A DNA stretch of 64,000 nucleotides, from NCBI GenBank assembly GCA_051884615.1, contig JBJEVT010000031.1, forward strand, positions 70,863 through 134,862, read 5' to 3'. Source of the DNA: UBA1724 sp051884615 (GTDB taxonomy: Bacteria; Verrucomicrobiota; Lentisphaeria; Oligosphaerales; Oligosphaeraceae). Every line of letters starts with the position of its first letter. Position 1 is the stretch's first letter. Of the stretch, positions 8,655 through 16,073 are shown in pieces. The notes beneath the pieces were generated by a model. The model made no database searches, was not told where the DNA came from, and saw nothing but the letters and a program-made list of their open reading frames with translations. The position numbers were made by a program, and so were the translations under genes.

Positions 8655-8891
8655 TTAGAATCTATTGACGGGTTCTTTGGAGAGGGAGCCGTCGGGCAAT
8701 TTGACCAGTTTCTGGATTTTTTGTTCTGCGGCGGTCAGTTTTTTGTTGCAGAGTTGGCTGAGTTTCACGGCCTTTTCGAAGGCGTCCATGCTTTCCTCCA
8801 GGGAGAGGGAGCCGCTTTCCAGTTTTCCGACGAGTTCCTCCAGGTCTTTCAGCGCCTGGTCGAAAGAGAGTTCCATTTCCTTGTCAGCCAT
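8655..8891 (-). CDS. xseB: Exodeoxyribonuclease VII small subunit
   Basis: A 78-residue acidic helical protein with the XseB pattern: SFDQALKDLEELVGKLESGS, then LSLEESMDAFEKAVKLSQLC. It binds in several copies to the XseA large subunit to form exonuclease VII, which degrades single-stranded DNA in repair and recombination. It lies 14 bases downstream of xseA on the same strand, the usual two-gene arrangement. Its 3' end abuts the right direct repeat of the restriction-modification island, which split it from the original bidirectional terminator. Confidence 0.95.
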   Translation of the reverse strand: MADKEMELSFDQALKDLEELVGKLESGSLSLEESMDAFEKAVKLSQLCNKKLTAAEQKIQKLVKLPDGSLSKEPVNRF

Positions 8892-8905
8892 GGTGGTGGT
8901 GGTGT

Positions 8906-10312
8906 TCAGCGGGGGAGATTGGGGGTGGAGTTTTCCACGGCGAGGGTCAGTTGTCCTTTGCCCAGGAGTGCGGTGAGCCGGGTTCCCGGGGGCGCCTCCT
9001 CCGCTTGCCGGATGGCGTTGTGGCGGTCATCCAGGAGGATGCTGTATCCCCGTTTCAGCACGCTGGTGGGATCCAGGGTGCGGAGGGCGGTCTGGAGGCC
9101 GGCGAGGGTTTCCCGCTTTTGCCGCAGGGGGGAGGTGGTGCGGAGCCGGGTGTCGAGGAGGGCGAGGGTCTCCCGTTTTTTCCGGAGAAGGAGTTCCTGG
9201 TGGTGGAGCAGTCGGTCCCGGAGGGCGCCCAGGAGCTGGCGTTGCCGTTGCGGCAGGTCGGCCAGGAGTCGATAGAGGCGTTCCGTGTCGGTGACGAGCC
9301 TGGCCTTGCGTTCCTCCAGTTCCCGTCTGGGGTCCCGGCGCACCAGGGAGTTCCGGCAGTGTTCCCAGCGGGTGCGGACCAGGTCGAGGCGGTGCTGATA
9401 GAGGCTTTCCGCCTTTTCCCGGAGGTCCCGGAGGGTGTTCTGGAGATTCACATAATTTCGGGTGATGGTTTCCGCCGCCTTGGTGGGGGTGATGGCGGAG
9501 GCGTCGGCCACATGGTCGGCCAGCGTGTCGTCCCGCTCGTGTCCGATGGCGGTGAGGATGGGGGTGCGGGCGGCGGCGATGCCCCGCGCCAGGGATTCGT
9601 CGTTGAAGCACCAGAGGTCCTGGATGCTGCCGCCGCCCCGGGTCACCACGATGAGGTCACATTCGCCGGATTCCTCCAGAAGCCGGATGGCCGCCAGGAT
9701 GTCGGCGGCGGCGCCTTCGCCCTGGACTCGCGTGGGGGCAAGGAGGAAGGAGATGCAGGAGGTATAGGCGAGGCAGGTGGTGAGGAAGTCCCGGCACCCG
9801 GCGGCGTCCAGGCTGCTGACCACGCCCACCCGCCGGGGGAAGGGGGGGATGGGTTTGAAGCGGGATTTGTCGGTCAGTCCCTCCTCCGCGAGGCGCGCCA
9901 GGGTCTTCCTCATGATTTCCACGAGGGTGTTGTCGCTGTCCACCTTTCTCAGATCCTGGGCGATGAACTGGAGTCGTCCGGCGGGTTCGTAGAAGCCCAG
10001 TCTGCCGAAGGCGAAGACCCGGTCTCCGTTTTGGATGTTCTGTTGCCGGAGGATGTTCTGGCCGTGGAAGCAGACGAGGGGGAAGGAGTTTCTCTGTTCG
10101 TCCCTCAGGTCGGCATAGAGGTGGGGGGTGGAGGAGGCGTGGGAGGTGAAGGCCAGTTCTCCGCAGATCCAGAAGGTGAAATCCAGCTCCTCCTGCACCA
10201 CGCACTTGACCAGCCGGGAGATCTCGGAGACCGTCCAGACGGTCTTGGGGTCGTGCCGGGCGAAAAGCCGGTGGGCCAGGGAGGGTGTGGCGGGGGGAGG
10301 GAAGATCTCCAT
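8906..10312 (-). CDS. xseA: Exodeoxyribonuclease VII large subunit
   Basis: A 468-residue catalytic subunit of exonuclease VII. An N-terminal OB-fold (WTVSEISRLVKCVVQEELDF from about residue 26) is followed by the catalytic domain with the family motifs VVTRGGGSIQDLWCFNDE and ILTAIGHERDDTLADHVAD (about residues 228-270) and a long helical C-terminal region. Length is usual for the family. It forms an operon with xseB and is preceded by a 122-base gap that includes a hairpin at 10350-10367. Confidence 0.96.
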   Translation of the reverse strand: MEIFPPPATPSLAHRLFARHDPKTVWTVSEISRLVKCVVQEELDFTFWICGELAFTSHASSTPHLYADLRDEQRNSFPLVCFHGQNILRQQNIQNGDRVFAFGRLGFYEPAGRLQFIAQDLRKVDSDNTLVEIMRKTLARLAEEGLTDKSRFKPIPPFPRRVGVVSSLDAAGCRDFLTTCLAYTSCISFLLAPTRVQGEGAAADILAAIRLLEESGECDLIVVTRGGGSIQDLWCFNDESLARGIAAARTPILTAIGHERDDTLADHVADASAITPTKAAETITRNYVNLQNTLRDLREKAESLYQHRLDLVRTRWEHCRNSLVRRDPRRELEERKARLVTDTERLYRLLADLPQRQRQLLGALRDRLLHHQELLLRKKRETLALLDTRLRTTSPLRQKRETLAGLQTALRTLDPTSVLKRGYSILLDDRHNAIRQAEEAPPGTRLTALLGKGQLTLAVENSTPNLPR

Positions 10313-10349
10313 GGGGGGAGAAGCGGGGAGAGGCGGGGGATGGTCTTCG

Positions 10350-10367
10350 CCGGGGGAAAAATCCCCC
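10350..10367. terminator. GC hairpin without T-run
   Basis: A perfect 7-bp stem CGGGGGA / TCCCCCG with an AAAA loop in the gap between an exported-protein gene and xseA. No T-run follows on either strand, so it may be a pause or RNA-stability hairpin and not a full terminator. Confidence 0.4.
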
Positions 10368-10434
10368 GTCCCTTCCCGTGGCGGGAAGGAGGCGGGGGCG
10401 AGGAACGGCCAGGGGCGAGAGGGAGGGGAGGGGG

Positions 10435-11475
10435 TTACTCGCCCTGCTCCAGCATGGCGGGCAGGGTTTCCTCGGCCAGGCCTTTCAGGAGCTCCAGGTC
10501 ACCACGGGTGAAGGCGCAGCGGAGACCCAGGGTGGCGCCGTTCTGGATGGCGGCGATGGTCTGGGGGAAGGAGGCTCCGGGGAGGAAGGTGGGCAGCAGG
10601 CCCTGGGCCATGGGCACCAGCTGGTTGTCCAGGCAGTTGTTCTTCAGGAGGACGGCCTGCTCGGCGGAGGCGAGGTCGGCCTGGAAGATCATGTCCAGGC
10701 TGTCGGCCCGTCCCTGGAAGCGCAGGGCCGCGCCCTGGATGGTCTTGAGGGCGTTCTTGGTGTCGGCGTCGAAGGAGCTGTCGGTCACCAGGTTTTCGAT
10801 GAGGGCCTGGAGTTCCGGGGGCAGGGCGATGGTGAGGGCGAAGATGTCGCCGGCGAAATCCCGTCGTGCGGCCTGGAGAGTGGCGGGCATGGGGGCGGGG
10901 GAGGTGATGGCGCGGTTCAGGAGCCCTTCGGAGGCGATGAGGATGGTCTTGCCGCTCTTGGAGATGGCCAGCTCCAGGTTCTGGCTGGAGTTGTCCTCCA
11001 GGACGACCTTCACCTTGTAGCCGTTGTAGCCGCTGAACTGGGCGGGCTCGATGGCGAGGACGGTGGAGAGCTCCGGCTTCACCATGGGGATCATGGAGAG
11101 CATGTCGAAGACGGACTTCAGGGGCGTGGCCTCGCAGTGGAGCCCCGCCACGAACCGGGCCTTCTGGGCGTCCTCGGGGGAGAAGGAGATGGCGTCCACA
11201 TCGGCGGCCACGGCGATCGCCAGCTGGAGATTGTCCTTGATCTCCGGGGGGATCAGGGCTTCGATCTGGGAGAGCGCCTGGCCCTTCTCGTCGTTGGCCT
11301 TCTGGGCCAGCTCCTCCTTCTGGAGAGTCTCGGCAAGGGTTCCCTTGATGGCTTTCTGGTTGGCCTGGACCAGGGCGAGCGCCTGGGGAACGGCCACGTT
11401 GTTGAGGGTGATATCGGCCTGGAGGGTCAGGGCGGCCAGGACGGCGCAGAGGAACAGGAGGGACTTTTTGGCCAT
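10435..11475 (-). CDS. Exported protein of unknown function
   Basis: A 346-residue protein with a clear N-terminal signal peptide (KKSLLFLCAVLAALTLQA, cleavage near residue 20). The mature part is a mixed alpha/beta sequence without cysteine clusters, catalytic signatures or membrane segments; its middle contains repeated helix-strand stretches (for example AARRDFAGDIFALTIALP). I do not recognise the family. It lies 51 bases downstream of a YejB-like permease gene on the same strand, so co-transcription is likely, but it does not look like a peptide-binding protein. Periplasmic location is inferred. Confidence 0.7.
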   Translation of the reverse strand: MAKKSLLFLCAVLAALTLQADITLNNVAVPQALALVQANQKAIKGTLAETLQKEELAQKANDEKGQALSQIEALIPPEIKDNLQLAIAVAADVDAISFSPEDAQKARFVAGLHCEATPLKSVFDMLSMIPMVKPELSTVLAIEPAQFSGYNGYKVKVVLEDNSSQNLELAISKSGKTILIASEGLLNRAITSPAPMPATLQAARRDFAGDIFALTIALPPELQALIENLVTDSSFDADTKNALKTIQGAALRFQGRADSLDMIFQADLASAEQAVLLKNNCLDNQLVPMAQGLLPTFLPGASFPQTIAAIQNGATLGLRCAFTRGDLELLKGLAEETLPAMLEQGE

Positions 11476-11526
11476 GGATGGGGTCTCCGGAGGGCTGGTG
11501 TGGATTGGAGGGGGCGAAAAAAGGGG

Positions 11527-12582
11527 TCAGTTGAAGTGGATTCTGGGATCGATGACAACGTAGCAGAAATCGGAGAGGACGTCTCCCAGGAGGGCGAGGA
11601 TGCTGGTGAGGGCCAGGATGCCCATGAAGACGGGGTAGTCCCGTCCCACGATGGCCTCCATGCTGAGGTTGCCCATGCCGGGGATTTCGAAGACCCGTTC
11701 GATGATGACGCTGCCGGCGAACATCACGGTGAGGACGCTGCCGAAGCCGGTGGCGACGGGGATGAGGGCGTTGCGGAGGGCGTGCCCCCAGAGGGCATGG
11801 CGGGAGGAGCCTCCCTTGGCGTAGACGGTCCGGATGTAGTCGCTGTTGATTTGCTCCAGGAGGGAGTTTTTCATCAGGAGGGTGAGCATGGCGAAGGAGC
11901 CGGCCACATAGCAGAGGACAGGCAGGAGCATGTGCCGCAGCAGGTCCCAGAGTCTCGCCAGGGGGGGCAGGGCGTCGGCATGGGGGGATTGGAAGCCAGT
12001 GGCGGGCAGCCAGTCCCAGAACCCCTCGGTGGTGCCGCAGAAGAGCATTTTCATCAGCATGCCCAGGGCGAAGACGGGGATGGCGTATCCGGTGAAGACC
12101 ACCACGCTGGAGAGCATGTCGAAGGGAGTGCCGTGGCGGACGGCCTTGGAGACCCCCAGGGGGATGCAGACCAGGTAGGTGAGGAAGAAGCTGCTAATGC
12201 CGAAGACCAGGGAGACGGGGAAGCGCTGGGAGATCATCTCCCAGGCGGTCTTGTTGGAGAATTTGTAGGAGCGGCTCAGCATTCCGCAGCGCTCCTTCCA
12301 GAGCCACGTCCAATACCGCTGCCAGAGGGGCTTGTCAAAGCCGTAGACCTTCCGGAAGTTCTCCCGTTCCCGGGCCATGGCCTCCTGGCTGGCGGCGGCG
12401 GTCTCCCCGCCCCCGCCCAGACCGGCCTCTCCTCCGCTTCCCATCCCCTTCATGCGCATCATCATCTGGTCCACCGGCCCGCCAGGCAGGAACTGGGTGA
12501 TGGAGAAGCAAAGGATGGTGATCCCCAGAAAGGTGGGAATCACCAGAAGCAGTCTGCGGAGAAAATAGTCGAGGCGGGACAT
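11527..12582 (-). CDS. ABC transporter permease, DppB/YejB family
   Basis: A 351-residue inner-membrane permease. The N-terminus (YFLRRLLLVIPTFLGITILC) is the first membrane helix typical of oligopeptide/dipeptide-type permeases. The cytoplasmic coupling region SDYIRTVYAKGGSSRHALWGHALRN (about residues 249-273) and the C-terminal IIERVFEIPGMGNLSMEAI are standard for the family and resemble YejB. An unusual Gly/Met/Ala-rich insertion (about residues 42-66) lies in the first periplasmic loop. The expected partners (second permease, ATPases, binding protein) are not adjacent, so it may work with subunits encoded elsewhere. It is 10 bases downstream of a membrane-protein gene. Confidence 0.88.
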   Translation of the reverse strand: MSRLDYFLRRLLLVIPTFLGITILCFSITQFLPGGPVDQMMMRMKGMGSGGEAGLGGGGETAAASQEAMARERENFRKVYGFDKPLWQRYWTWLWKERCGMLSRSYKFSNKTAWEMISQRFPVSLVFGISSFFLTYLVCIPLGVSKAVRHGTPFDMLSSVVVFTGYAIPVFALGMLMKMLFCGTTEGFWDWLPATGFQSPHADALPPLARLWDLLRHMLLPVLCYVAGSFAMLTLLMKNSLLEQINSDYIRTVYAKGGSSRHALWGHALRNALIPVATGFGSVLTVMFAGSVIIERVFEIPGMGNLSMEAIVGRDYPVFMGILALTSILALLGDVLSDFCYVVIDPRIHFN

Positions 12583-12592
12583 CGCCGGGGAA

Positions 12593-13186
12593 TCACTGGG
12601 GCGACGGGGCGGGAGCCTCGGCGGGAGTCGCGGGAGCCTCGGGGGACGCCTCGGCGGGCTGCATGTCCTGCAGCCTGGCTTTCCGCTCCGCGGGGGACAT
12701 GGGCTCCAGGCGGATGCGCAGAAGCCCCCGGACCTCGCCGCAATCCAAATCCAGGATCATGGCCTTGCGGTAGAGGTTGATGGCCTCCCGGGCCAGGGTG
12801 TCGGGGCACTGGGCACGCATGGCAAGGCACTGGGCCTGCATTTCCTTCGCCTTCCATGTGATCTCCGGGTCCATCCTGGACTGCTCGGCGTCCTGGAAGG
12901 CTTTTTGGGCCTCCCAGAAGGACTGGGAGGCGCTTCCCTGCTGGTCGGGGTCCTTCGCCTCCAGCAGCTCGATGCCCTGGTTGTACAGGGCGATGCCCAC
13001 GTTGTAGTCCATTCTCTGGAGCCTGATGCGGAAGCGCTGGGCGCAGAAGAAGATGGAGAGGAGGATGAAGGCCAGGAAGAGGATGTTCTTGGTGAGGGAC
13101 GGCCTGGCGGTCTTTTCCTGGGGGGTGGATTTCTCCTGGGGTTCAGGGGAATCCTGGGGTTTTCCCGAGGGGTCTTGCATCGTCAT
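12593..13186 (-). CDS. Membrane-anchored protein with TPR-like helices
   Basis: A 197-residue protein: a charged, proline-rich cytoplasmic N-tail (about 30 residues), one membrane helix (NILFLAFILLSIFFCA), then an alpha-helical region (DYNVGIALYNQGIELLEA, later AREAINLYRKAMILDLDCGE) that looks like one or two tetratricopeptide-type hairpins, and an Ala/Pro/Glu-rich C-tail. Such proteins often act as scaffolds at the membrane. Its start overlaps the stop of trmO by 4 bases. No specific function can be assigned. Confidence 0.6.
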   Translation of the reverse strand: MTMQDPSGKPQDSPEPQEKSTPQEKTARPSLTKNILFLAFILLSIFFCAQRFRIRLQRMDYNVGIALYNQGIELLEAKDPDQQGSASQSFWEAQKAFQDAEQSRMDPEITWKAKEMQAQCLAMRAQCPDTLAREAINLYRKAMILDLDCGEVRGLLRIRLEPMSPAERKARLQDMQPAEASPEAPATPAEAPAPSPQ

Positions 13187-13926
13187 CGTGGCGTTGAAGG
13201 GGGTGTGGGCGTGGGCGGGGCGGGTTTTTTCCAGGGGTGGACGCGGGTGATGGTGGCGCGGGCGGGGTCCTGGTCCACGGTCCAGAGGACTTCCCAGTCC
13301 TCAAGATAGCACTGGTATTCCCGTCCCGGGATGCGTTGGTAGGCGGGTCTGGGGTCGGCGGCCACCACCCGCCTGGCCAGTTCCAGGAGAGCGGGGTGTC
13401 GTTGTTCCAGCCATTCCCGGAGCGCGGGAGCCACCTCCACCTGGAGGGCCTCTTCGGGGGGCGGGGCGTCGGCGAAGCCCCCGGTGGCCTGGGGGATGCT
13501 GTCGGTGTAGGGGAGATAGGGCTTGATGTCCAGGACGGGGGTTCCGTCCACCAGATCCAGCCCGGAGACGCGGAGGAGGATTTTTCCCCGGGGTCGGATG
13601 TCCACGCCCTCCAGTTTCAACGCGGAGAGTCCGATGGGCATGGGCCGGAAGGGGGAGCGGGTGGCGAAGACCCCCAGCCTCTGGTCTCCCCCCAGTCGTG
13701 GCGGCCGGACCGTCGCCTTCCATCCCTCCCGGAGATTTTCGCTGAAGACGAATATAACCCAGATATGGGAGAACGCCTCCAGCCCCCGGACGGCGTTGGG
13801 CTGGTTGTAGGGAGGCAGCAGTTCCAGGCTCCCCGTGGCCTGGGGAATCAGCCCGCTTTGCCGGGGAATCCCGAATTTCGTCCGGTAGCAGCTATGGACG
13901 GTGGCGATGGGGGAGAAGTCGAACAC
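13183..13926 (-). CDS. trmO: tRNA (t6A37) N6-methyltransferase, TrmO/TsaA family
   Basis: A 247-residue protein with the TrmO beta-barrel signature at the N-terminus: SPIATVHSCYRTKFGIPRQS, then GLIPQATGSLELLPPY, LEAFSHIWVIFVF and RLGVFATRSPFRPMPIGLS (about residues 95-115), all typical of the S-adenosyl-methionine-binding TsaA fold. It methylates the threonylcarbamoyl group on A37 of certain tRNAs. A C-terminal extension with REYQCYLEDWEVLW follows the conserved domain, as in many bacterial members. It overlaps the next gene by 4 bases and follows a phosphatase gene by 7, so the cluster is an operon. Confidence 0.9.
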   Translation of the reverse strand: MFDFSPIATVHSCYRTKFGIPRQSGLIPQATGSLELLPPYNQPNAVRGLEAFSHIWVIFVFSENLREGWKATVRPPRLGGDQRLGVFATRSPFRPMPIGLSALKLEGVDIRPRGKILLRVSGLDLVDGTPVLDIKPYLPYTDSIPQATGGFADAPPPEEALQVEVAPALREWLEQRHPALLELARRVVAADPRPAYQRIPGREYQCYLEDWEVLWTVDQDPARATITRVHPWKKPAPPTPTPPSTPR

Positions 13927-13933
13927 GGGGGGA

Positions 13934-14380
13934 TCAGAGGAGTCGTTGGACCAGCTCCCGGAGGGCGGGCTCCATCATCTCCAGGCAGGCCCGGAATTTC
14001 TCCAGGGAGAGATGGTTGGGATCGAAGATGTCCTTCTCCGTGCGGAGGATGGACATGAGGGTCCGGGTCTTGTTGCGCGCGGAGACGAAGCGGGTGGTCA
14101 GTTCCTTCTCCTGATTCTGGGTCATGCAGAGAATCAGCTCGGAGGATTTGATGAGCTTGGGGGTCAGCAGCTGGACCCCCAGGCGCCGGGGCGCCAGCCC
14201 CCGCTCCGCCAGCACCTTCTCCACTTCCGGGGCGATGTGCTGGCCATGCTGGGCGCGGATGCCCGCGGAGTCGCAGGAACATTCCTCCAGTCCCTCCTGG
14301 GCGGCCAGGGCCTGGAAGAGGGCGGCCGCCAGGGGGGCGCGGGTGCGGTCCGAACTGCAGACGAAGAGCACTCGTGGCAT
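13934..14380 (-). CDS. Low-molecular-weight protein-tyrosine-phosphatase family protein
   Basis: A 148-residue protein starting with the LMW-PTP active-site loop, VLFVCSSDRTRAPLAAALFQ: the C-X5-R motif is Cys8 to Arg14. The C-terminal DPNHLS (after KDIF) supplies the expected general-acid Asp. Family members dephosphorylate tyrosine or arginine residues on kinases and polysaccharide-assembly proteins. The position next to a sugar-nucleotide epimerase would suit a role in surface polysaccharide control, but that is inference. It is 20 bases downstream of the epimerase gene and 7 bases upstream of trmO. Confidence 0.85.
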   Translation of the reverse strand: MPRVLFVCSSDRTRAPLAAALFQALAAQEGLEECSCDSAGIRAQHGQHIAPEVEKVLAERGLAPRRLGVQLLTPKLIKSSELILCMTQNQEKELTTRFVSARNKTRTLMSILRTEKDIFDPNHLSLEKFRACLEMMEPALRELVQRLL

Positions 14381-14400
14381 AGGGGGGGGAGTGGCTGCGG

Positions 14401-15321
14401 CTACTTCTGGAGGGAGCGGAAGTACTGGATGGTGGCGGCCAGTCCTTCCTCGAAGTTGGAGCAGGGCTGGAATCCGGTGCCCTTCAGCTTGTCGATGGCG
14501 GCGTAGGAGTGCTTCACGTCGCCCGCCCGCTCCGCCTGGTGGATGATCTCGGAGCGGGAGCCGGTGATCTGGATGATCTTCTTGGCAAGGTCGTTGATGG
14601 TGATGACGCCGCCGTAGGCGATGTTGTGGACGCCGGTGGCGGGGCTTTCGGTGGCGAAGAAGGCGTTGGCGCGGGCGATGTCCTTCACATAGATGAAGTC
14701 GCGGGTCTGCTCGCCGTCGCCGTAGATGGTGAGGGGTTCGTTGGCCAGGGCCTTGGCCACGAAGATGGGGACGGCGGCGGCGTACTGGCTGTGGGGATTC
14801 TGGCGGGGTCCGAAGACGTTGAAGTAGCGGAGGCAGGCGGTGGGCAGATTGCGCTCCCGGGTGAACATGGCGCAGTAGTATTCGTCATCCAGCTTGGTGA
14901 CGGCGTAGGGGCTCTTGGGTTCGGGGACCATGGTCTCCCGCTTGGGCACCTCGGGGTTGTCCCCGTAGATGGCGGCGGAGGTGGAGAGGCAGAGCTTCTT
15001 GGCGCCGGCCTTGGCGGCGGCCTCCAGGACATTCAGGGTGCCCTGGGTGTTGATTTCCACGCACTCCTGGGGCTTGGACATGGATTCCGGCACGGAGATC
15101 ATGGCCGCCAGGTGGAAGACGTAGTCCACCCCCTCCATGGCTTTCTCCAGAACGGGCTTGTCCAGGATGGAGCCCTCCCGGAAATCCACCTGGAATCCCT
15201 CCAGATTTTTCAGGAAGCCGGTGCGGAGATTGTCCAGCACCCGGATTTCCGCCTTCCCCTGGAAGGCTTCCACGATATGGCTGCCGATGAAGCCGGCGCC
15301 GCCGGTGACGAGAATGCGCAT
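14401..15321 (-). CDS. NAD-dependent sugar-nucleotide epimerase, UDP-glucose 4-epimerase type
   Basis: A 306-residue extended short-chain dehydrogenase/reductase. The N-terminal ILVTGGAGFIGSHIVE is the NAD-binding GxxGxxG loop; FHLAAMISVPESM and the catalytic YAVTK (about residues 140-144) follow, with YFNVFGPRQNP and IYGDGEQTRDFIYVKDIA as in GalE/WbpP-type epimerases. It probably interconverts UDP-hexoses or N-acetylhexosamines for surface glycans. The exact substrate is open. It heads a tight minus-strand run of a phosphatase, TrmO and two membrane proteins. Confidence 0.9.
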   Translation of the reverse strand: MRILVTGGAGFIGSHIVEAFQGKAEIRVLDNLRTGFLKNLEGFQVDFREGSILDKPVLEKAMEGVDYVFHLAAMISVPESMSKPQECVEINTQGTLNVLEAAAKAGAKKLCLSTSAAIYGDNPEVPKRETMVPEPKSPYAVTKLDDEYYCAMFTRERNLPTACLRYFNVFGPRQNPHSQYAAAVPIFVAKALANEPLTIYGDGEQTRDFIYVKDIARANAFFATESPATGVHNIAYGGVITINDLAKKIIQITGSRSEIIHQAERAGDVKHSYAAIDKLKGTGFQPCSNFEEGLAATIQYFRSLQK

Positions 15322-15413
15322 GATGATTGGGTTCCTTGAGAAAAAGGGAGGGAGGGGATGGGGCCGGGACCCGGAAGGGCCGGCCCCGGGGAAAAATGCG
15401 GGGGGGTGGGTGG

Positions 15414-15989
15414 CTAGACGGACTTCGCCTCTTTGCCCAGGCGGAAGGCCTGGAGGGCGGCCTGGACCACGGCGTCGCCCTTGGAGGCGAAGTGCTGCTG
15501 GATGGCCTTTTCCAGGATGGTGGCGTCCAGTCCCAGGAAGTTGGCGATGGCGCCCAGCAGGACCACGTTGGTGTTCCTGGGGTTTCCGGAGTCCTTGGCC
15601 AGGGAGGTGGTGTCCAGGAGGAGGGTTCTGGGCATGGCGCGGAGCTCCTCCTGGATTTGGGTTTCCTGGGGGTAGTCGGGGATGTTCACCAGGGGGGTCT
15701 TGTCGGTGATGAGGATGCCCTGGGGGGCGAGGCTGGCGCGGTGGCGCAGGGCCTCCATGGGCTCCATGGCCACCACCATGTCCGCCGTGCCGGGGGTGAT
15801 CTGGTCGGCGAAGATGGGTTGGCTGGAGAGTCTCAGGTGGGCGAAGACGGAGCCGCCCCGCTGGCTCATGCCATGGATTTCCGATTGTTTGACGTGGAGC
15901 TTTTCGGCCACGGCCACCTTGCCCAGAATGGCGGCGATGGTGAGAATGCCCTGCCCGCCGACGCCGGCCAAAACGATGTCACATTTCAT
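15414..15989 (-). CDS. iorB: Indolepyruvate ferredoxin oxidoreductase, beta subunit
   Basis: A 191-residue protein with the N-terminal VLAGVGGQGILTIAAILG and the SEIHGMSQRGGSV segment of the gamma/beta domain of 2-oxoacid:ferredoxin oxidoreductases. With IorA it decarboxylates aryl pyruvates (from aromatic amino acids) to aryl-acetyl-CoA, reducing ferredoxin; the reaction is oxygen-sensitive and points to anaerobic life. It lies 84 bases downstream of iorA. Confidence 0.93.
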   Translation of the reverse strand: MKCDIVLAGVGGQGILTIAAILGKVAVAEKLHVKQSEIHGMSQRGGSVFAHLRLSSQPIFADQITPGTADMVVAMEPMEALRHRASLAPQGILITDKTPLVNIPDYPQETQIQEELRAMPRTLLLDTTSLAKDSGNPRNTNVVLLGAIANFLGLDATILEKAIQQHFASKGDAVVQAALQAFRLGKEAKSV

Positions 15990-16073
15990 GCTGTGGGTTC
16001 TCCTTGGGAAGGGGAGGGTGCCGCCGGGGGGAGTTCCTCCCGTCCCGGGGCGCCGTCCATGTCTGGGTGAGGG

